Assembly (NCBI GenBank): GCA_020310875.1
Contig: CM035430.1
Coordinates: 99,958,866 to 100,022,865, forward strand
From: Ceratopteris richardii
Lineage: Eukaryota; Streptophyta; Polypodiopsida; Polypodiales; Pteridaceae
Direction of reading: 5' to 3'
DNA: 64,000 bases
In this document: piece by piece, positions 59,401-64,000 of the stretch
How positions within the stretch are numbered: position 1 is the stretch's first letter
How the letters are laid out: each line of letters opens with the position of its first letter
The notes under the pieces: generated by a model
The model's input: the letters and a program-made list of their open reading frames with translations, nothing else
Databases searched by the model: none
What the model was told of the DNA's origin: nothing
Translations under genes and position numbers: made by a program

Positions 59401-59945
59401 CCACCACGAGGACTGGCTACAGTGGCATACATGATCTCTACCATCCGTCACTAGGGAGTCAGGCTACGAAACATACCTGACGTGATGGCACAGATGTGTA
59501 TTAAAATATTCGAATTAATGTTGGTCACCTTCCAAACCTTCAAGAACATCAAAGATCCCCATTTCTCAGGAGTCGGATTCACTGCAGGCAATCTCTACTT
59601 AGTATATGACATGAGCATAACCCCCTCCATTCAGGTGATATATGCATGGCACACAAGAATCAAATACCTCCCAGCCTGCTACGCACAAAAATTTAAGGAG
59701 ATGTTCATCACAGGGTTCTGGGAATACCATTATGGAATATTCATTCACAGACCCTCACATCTCCTCCAACTCTTTGCTATGGAGCGAACCTTACGTTCGG
59801 AACAATTGTGTTTGCCACATCCGGACGTTCCAGGTCCAGTTGATTGGGATGTCTTACTAACAAATTTAGCAAAGGGATTGAGGCTAGAAGAGCACCACTT
59901 AGCTACCGACATCATCGAATATTATGTGAAACGGTCAACCCAATA
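56411..59945 (+). pseudogene. Extra 3' coding region of gypsy E, function unknown
   Basis: After the second protease-like part comes a basic, proline-, threonine- and histidine-rich stretch (to about 57300). Then follows a segment with heptad-like leucines and many Glu/Lys/Gln between about 58170 and 58780, which looks like a long coiled coil. The last part (58945-59945) looks globular, with aromatic-rich pieces such as FITGFWEYHYGIFIHRPSHL, and stops about 20 bases before the polypurine tract. No transmembrane segment or signal peptide was evident, so an envelope-like role, known for the same position in Athila elements, has no direct support. The region is broken many times. Confidence 0.6.
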
Positions 59946-59966
59946 AGGGTCTGTCAGAGACGAGAG

Positions 59967-59985
59967 ATGCGAGAGAGGGGGGGGG
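59967..59985 (+). other. Polypurine tract of gypsy E
   Basis: GAGAGATGCGAGAGA-type purines run into nine G residues and end directly at the TG of the 3' LTR. Confidence 0.85.
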
Positions 59986-60245
59986 TGTTGGTAGCAGTCA
60001 CAACATTTAGAGACCTACACGATTGGGAAGCCAGCGAAGGGAGTCAGATCAGAGAGAAGGCACAAGGAGGCAAAGCAGTCAACAAAGATCCGGCAAAGAG
60101 GCCATCCAATTTTTCCAACCAAACCTCTTTTTAACAGTGATTTTCATCACTACCTGAACATTGTAAATACCATTTTTGGGAGATTCAACTCCATTTTGTT
60201 CAAGGTGAGGAGTCCTTGAGCTTGAAGAGTAGCCTCCAAAATAGC
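59986..60245 (+). repeat. 3' LTR of gypsy E (partial)
   Basis: It matches 48186 onward (GGCCATCCAATTTTTCCAA, TGTAAATACCATTTTTGG, ACTCCATTTTGTTCAAG). Similarity fades after about 60245. Confidence 0.85.
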
Positions 60246-60529
60246 GTTTTGGGACTTGATTCACTTTGGTAGACTTTTAGTTGTGTAATGAATGATTCGA
60301 CCTTCCCTTCAAATTTTTTTTCCGAGTCCACTTACATAGAGTAGTTCATACCTACATTCTTAACATTTTTCATTTCCCAAATGGTCCAATATTTCCCTAT
60401 GCGAGGTTGCATATTTTGAGTCCAATATTTCATCTAGTTTCATGTGAAATTCTATGTGCATATCACTCTCAGACAACAAGTATTTCATCACACAAGTTTC
60501 GTGATAGTCGCCTTCCTTCCAAAAGGATT
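60246..60529. other. Unassigned AT-rich DNA
   Basis: No motif recognised. It lies between the gypsy E LTR and a copia RT fragment and could be a more decayed part of the latter. Confidence 0.35.
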
Positions 60530-60850
60530 CATCCATCGATATCTTTCTATTCTAGATAATATTCCACATTCAAGAATGTATTTCTCACATCCAATCGATG
60601 TACATTCCAACCATTGTAGATGAAAATTTCTCATCAAAATCTATGCCTTTTTCTTAAGTATCAACTTCAACTAAAAGATTAGACATATAAAATTTGATAC
60701 ACAATCATGGGCTTTTTGTTTTTACTTACACACCCATTTGGTGGGAATGGCCTTCTTTCTAGGAGGGAAGTCAAATAAAGGCTTACTATGGAAGAAATAT
60801 GTGATAACATTTGCCCTCATAACTAAATCCAATGAGGATACATTTCAAAA
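60530..60850 (-). mobile_element. Copia RT fragment (A5), very old
   Basis: On the minus strand, pieces FPPRKKAIPTKWVC (about 60775-60735) and LHLQWLECTSIGC-like parts (about 60620-60585) align with PPGKKAIGTKWVYKLKRKP and HHGWNVHQLDI of A1 at the right spacing. It is a broken RT remnant with no LTR. Confidence 0.65.
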
Positions 60851-60945
60851 CCTTATCATTCAATTTCAAAATCCATTTCAATACTCATAAGGAGTTATAT
60901 ACTTTAGAGAGTCTTCTAGGATACCTATTGAGCATGCACATATAC

Positions 60946-61131
<186 letters not shown>

Positions 61132-61133
<2 letters not shown>

Positions 61134-61831
61134 GTAAAGGGAGCACTAGATTTTGTACCGTAACTAGACTAGACAAGGTTTTGGAATTACACTTTTGATT
61201 ACAAGATCACCCACATATGGAAAATAATACAAGAATATTGAACTAATACAAGACATCCCAGACATCGAGACTGATAGGTATGGATAGCTTGACTAGTGAC
61301 AATATAGGGGATCCAACAACCCCAGACCATAGGTATGAAACAAGATATGTGGATTACAAGAACTCCCCTCAATGAGATGAACTTGATAGGAGAAATAACT
61401 CAAAATTATTTTGTACTATGAGATTACAACAAGACATGATAGAATGTCCAAGATACAAGACTAGACAAGACTAGAACAAAATACAAGACTAAACTCTAAC
61501 TCAAACCTGAAGAGTACTTACTTGGTGATTATGACTCCTTGAGCTCCCAAGATAGGCATGTTCAATAATGAGTATATATGTGGCCAACCCCTCCTTATAT
61601 ATGTTTCCAAGGGTGATTCACCAATGGTGGTTATAAATTGATGATGTGATCAATTTGAAACAAGGTCTTAGGGTATCATAATCAAGAAAATAGACAATCA
61701 ATCTTAGGATTTTCGCACATTCTTGATGTGGTGGTGGCATTACTTTCTCCACATTCTTAACCAATCATTAGAGATAGAAATTCACATAGAATCTAATGTT
61801 TAGGATGTTTTCCTTTGTGTCCATGATATCA
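61132..61831 (-). repeat. LTR of an unassigned element (minus strand)
   Basis: On the minus strand it starts TGATATCATGGACAC directly after the polypurine tract CTTGAGGGGGACG (61845-61832) and ends GCTCCCTTTACCA. It is about 700 bp with TG...CA ends. No second LTR or coding interior is present. Confidence 0.6.
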
Positions 61832-61968
61832 CGTCCCCCTCAAGAAATGAGTTATACAAGGAGTGCTTATGTGCCTATGAGATCTTCTAGAACTTGAATC
61901 TTCATAGCTCTTGGTCTTTGTAGAGTTCGTGATATGTGGTATTGGAACTCGATCATGATGGTGGAACC
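61832..61968 (-). other. Polypurine tract and short interior piece
   Basis: It holds the minus-strand polypurine tract and about 120 bases of interior before the next LTR begins at 61969. No protein motif can be supported at this length. Confidence 0.5.
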
Positions 61969-62980
61969 TGTTGGTGTATGTAACACCACAAGTACTAAGC
62001 TAAATTGATATTAGAATTCCTCCATAACCATCATTAGCTTAGCACCACTCCAAATTTGAAAACTTTATCACTAAACTTAGTGAAATCCAAAAATACACTT
62101 TCCAAAAAGGTGTGCCTTTTCTTCTAGCTTCAAATTTGATTTGTGTTAGCTTGATTCGTGTAAATTCTTCTGATCATTTGCTAATAGAAGTTCTTGCTAA
62201 AGTTAGGTAACGCATTCCAAGCAAAAATTTCAAGTAATAGCTTCAGAATCTTCTAAATTCGCTTCAACATTTAAATTATGTCTGAAATCCAAAAAATGAC
62301 TTCATCGATTTGACATACCTTCACTTTAGATTCAGTTCTCTGAGTACAAGTCCCGTTTTGCAAAGATCTTTTGCTCGATTGTAGCTGAAGATAGCAGCTT
62401 CAAAATGAGTTATCATTCATGAAAAAATTTACACTATATTGTGAGATCTAACCTTTAGAAGATCAATGAAAATTGCAACAGAAACTCGTAACTATCCACT
62501 AACTTTCACACTGATATGAAAAACATAGAATTCTTTACACAAGAGGAATTAGATCGAATCCTTCTACACAAACATGTGTTATCTATTAGAGAACATGTGT
62601 AAAAAATGGCTTGGATTCATTCTGCTCATAGCCATGGAAAACTCTGCTACTCTGAGTAGCTTTTCCTCAACATCTCTCTTAGAAAATACCCCACTACTTC
62701 TCTACACACATACGACTTACAAATCAAGTTTTCATATATGTTTTTTTTAACTCAAATTGACTTATATACATATGTTCTACATACTCCTAGACTCAAACTC
62801 GTAATTCAAGAAGTTCTATGCTAAGATTAATCTCTAATTTTGCACTATATTACAAGTGTGAATTTATCCCTTCACTTAGGCCTGATTTTCTAAGCGTTTT
62901 GTTTTCACTTCTCTTTGTCTTTCTTCTTCCTTCATATGCCTTCATATTTTTATGCATAATTAGTAAGTGAAGCCCCAACA
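61969..62980 (-). repeat. Long LTR of a second unassigned element (minus strand)
   Basis: On the minus strand it starts TGTTGGGGCTTCAC directly after a polypurine run TGAGGGGAAGT (62991-62981) and ends GTTACATACACCAACA. It is about 1.01 kb, AT-rich, with TG...CA ends. It would be a 3' LTR whose interior runs to the right. Confidence 0.6.
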
Positions 62981-64000
62981 ACTTCCCCTCAATCACTAAT
63001 TAGCATTCTTTGTTGTGAAGAGATGGATAGGTATGTGCTTGAAGATGAAGAGGTGTTGCAAAATCCTTGATCTACACTAGCCAATTGAACTCCAAGAGTA
63101 TATGGTGGGCCCTTCTAGCTTGCCAATGGATGTATTAGACACCCTATGTACCTTGGAAGATCACTCTCAAAAAGATAGATCAAAACAGATAAGTTGGAGT
63201 TAGCTCAGAGGTGAAAACTTGCTATTCTTGGTTCATACACCTGTCCAGTGTTTTACATAATTCTCTGAGCACAGCAGAAATTAGCTTAATTCCTCTTGGG
63301 GAAGTCTAGGTAGCTTAAAGACCTAACTTTAAAGAGTAATTTCATCAAAAATAATAAACCACACACTGAGAATGAGTTTTAACAAGTGATGATATCATCC
63401 CGATTTTCACGGGCTGCTACAGGTTGAGACCACGGAGAAGAACAATGAACATAACGCAAAATGTAGGAATGCAATGATTATGAAAACTTGTATGGTTATA
63501 CTAGACCGTAAGCTGAATCCAATAAGCTTTAAAGCACTGAAGTTGGATAAGTAGCCACTGCGAAATGGCTCTGACAAGGTGAGTGAAAAAAATCGGGTAC
63601 CTGACAGAGAAGTGAAGATGAACAGACCCTGTTGACTTCAAATGAACATAACTGAAGATTGAAACATCCAAATGACATGAAAATTTGTGAGAATATAGTA
63701 AACTTATAGAGCTAACTTTACTGAGTTAAATCACTGAAAATGATGCACCAAGCTTAGAGAAACCATCTTTGCAATTTGACTGAGAAAACTGAGAGTAATG
63801 GCAGTGAGTAGTACACTTCACAAGAACATGGACATATGAACTCAAATAATCATCAAAATGAAAGTATATTGCTTGTAGAATACAATGACTTACTGATACA
63901 TATGTGTACCTTGTAATCACACCTTGATATGGAATAAAGCTCAGCTCTTGGAGGTCTTCACATAGGTCTCTCTAACCACGACTAAAACTGCCATCTCTTT
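62981..64000 (-). other. Interior next to the long LTR, no coding recognised
   Basis: About 1 kb, presumably the 3' interior of the element whose LTR is at 61969-62980. Only short frames occur and no gag or pol motif is seen. It may be a non-coding 3' region, with the element continuing beyond the window. Confidence 0.4.

Larger units (their letters stand above)
48186..60245 (+). mobile_element. Large old Ty3/gypsy element E with extra 3' coding region
   Basis: Related LTR starts lie at 48186 and 59986 (TGTTGGTAG), the latter directly after a polypurine run. The interior holds gag, a retropepsin-like region, RT, RNase H and integrase ends in Ty3/gypsy order. About 4 kb of further coding-like sequence lies between pol and the 3' LTR. 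The LTR copies look about 85% alike by eye, so the element is old, and the coding parts are broken many times. RT style places it on the non-chromovirus (Athila/Tat-like) side, tentatively. The right LTR is incomplete, so no target duplication can be tested. Confidence 0.88.

Noticed and set aside
61937-61952. A plus-strand TGGTATTGGAACTCGA resembling a Met-type primer site
   Set aside because: The match is poor and both nearby LTRs, by their ends and polypurine tracts, are in minus orientation.

Overview
This window reads as intergenic DNA from a large, repeat-packed seed-plant nuclear genome. It is AT-rich. Almost all of it belongs to plant-type Ty1/copia and Ty3/gypsy LTR retrotransposons, plant L1-type LINEs and one hAT DNA transposon, plus minisatellites and microsatellites. 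The Met-type primer binding sites, DUF4283-like LINE ORF1, zf-RVT LINE tails and DUF659/hAT dimerisation domains all point to a plant. The mix of very old and very young insertions would suit a conifer or another giant genome, but that is a guess. I recognise no intact host gene, rRNA, tRNA gene or CRISPR array.

Layout. 1-14727: the remains of an old, apparently non-coding LTR element (LTR tails at 1-174 and about 14430-14727, PBS at 175). Into it went a 5'-truncated LINE (5344-6993) and a full-length LINE (7478-13138). A young, nearly whole copia element (309-5332, LTRs differing at 2 of 230 positions) then landed exactly inside the target duplication of the first LINE. 14728-18100: unassigned DNA around a partial minus-strand copia copy of the same family (15579-17332). 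18100-31867: an old copia element B, split by a young 8.1-kb LTR element C (20890-28965, 725-bp LTRs differing at 4 positions, target duplication GAAGG). C has a 6.6-kb interior with no recognisable gag or pol. 31925-33990: a minus-strand gypsy fragment.

34320-38230: a minisatellite of about 84-bp units, interrupted by an old copia copy (34417-37022). 38400-40600: a decayed hAT transposon carrying a perfect 16-bp-arm palindrome. 40600-41425: an unidentified decayed minus-strand reading frame. 41930-42836: a gypsy-like LTR tail, PBS and gag start with a 214-bp tandem duplication that doubles the PBS. 42837-45213: another partial copia copy. 45480-46020: a LINE tail. 47270-48091: a TA tract and an 18-bp minisatellite.

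48186-60245: an old, broken Ty3/gypsy element with an unusual coding layout: multi-knuckle gag, retropepsin-like region, RT/RNase H and integrase end, then a second retropepsin-like region and a long extra region rich in coiled coil before the 3' LTR. 60530-64000: a small copia RT fragment, a CA-TA-TG palindromic microsatellite, and two minus-strand LTRs of different families with their polypurine tracts.

The genes do not form a host pathway. The window is a layered record of insertions, and the order of events can be read from target-site duplications and nesting.
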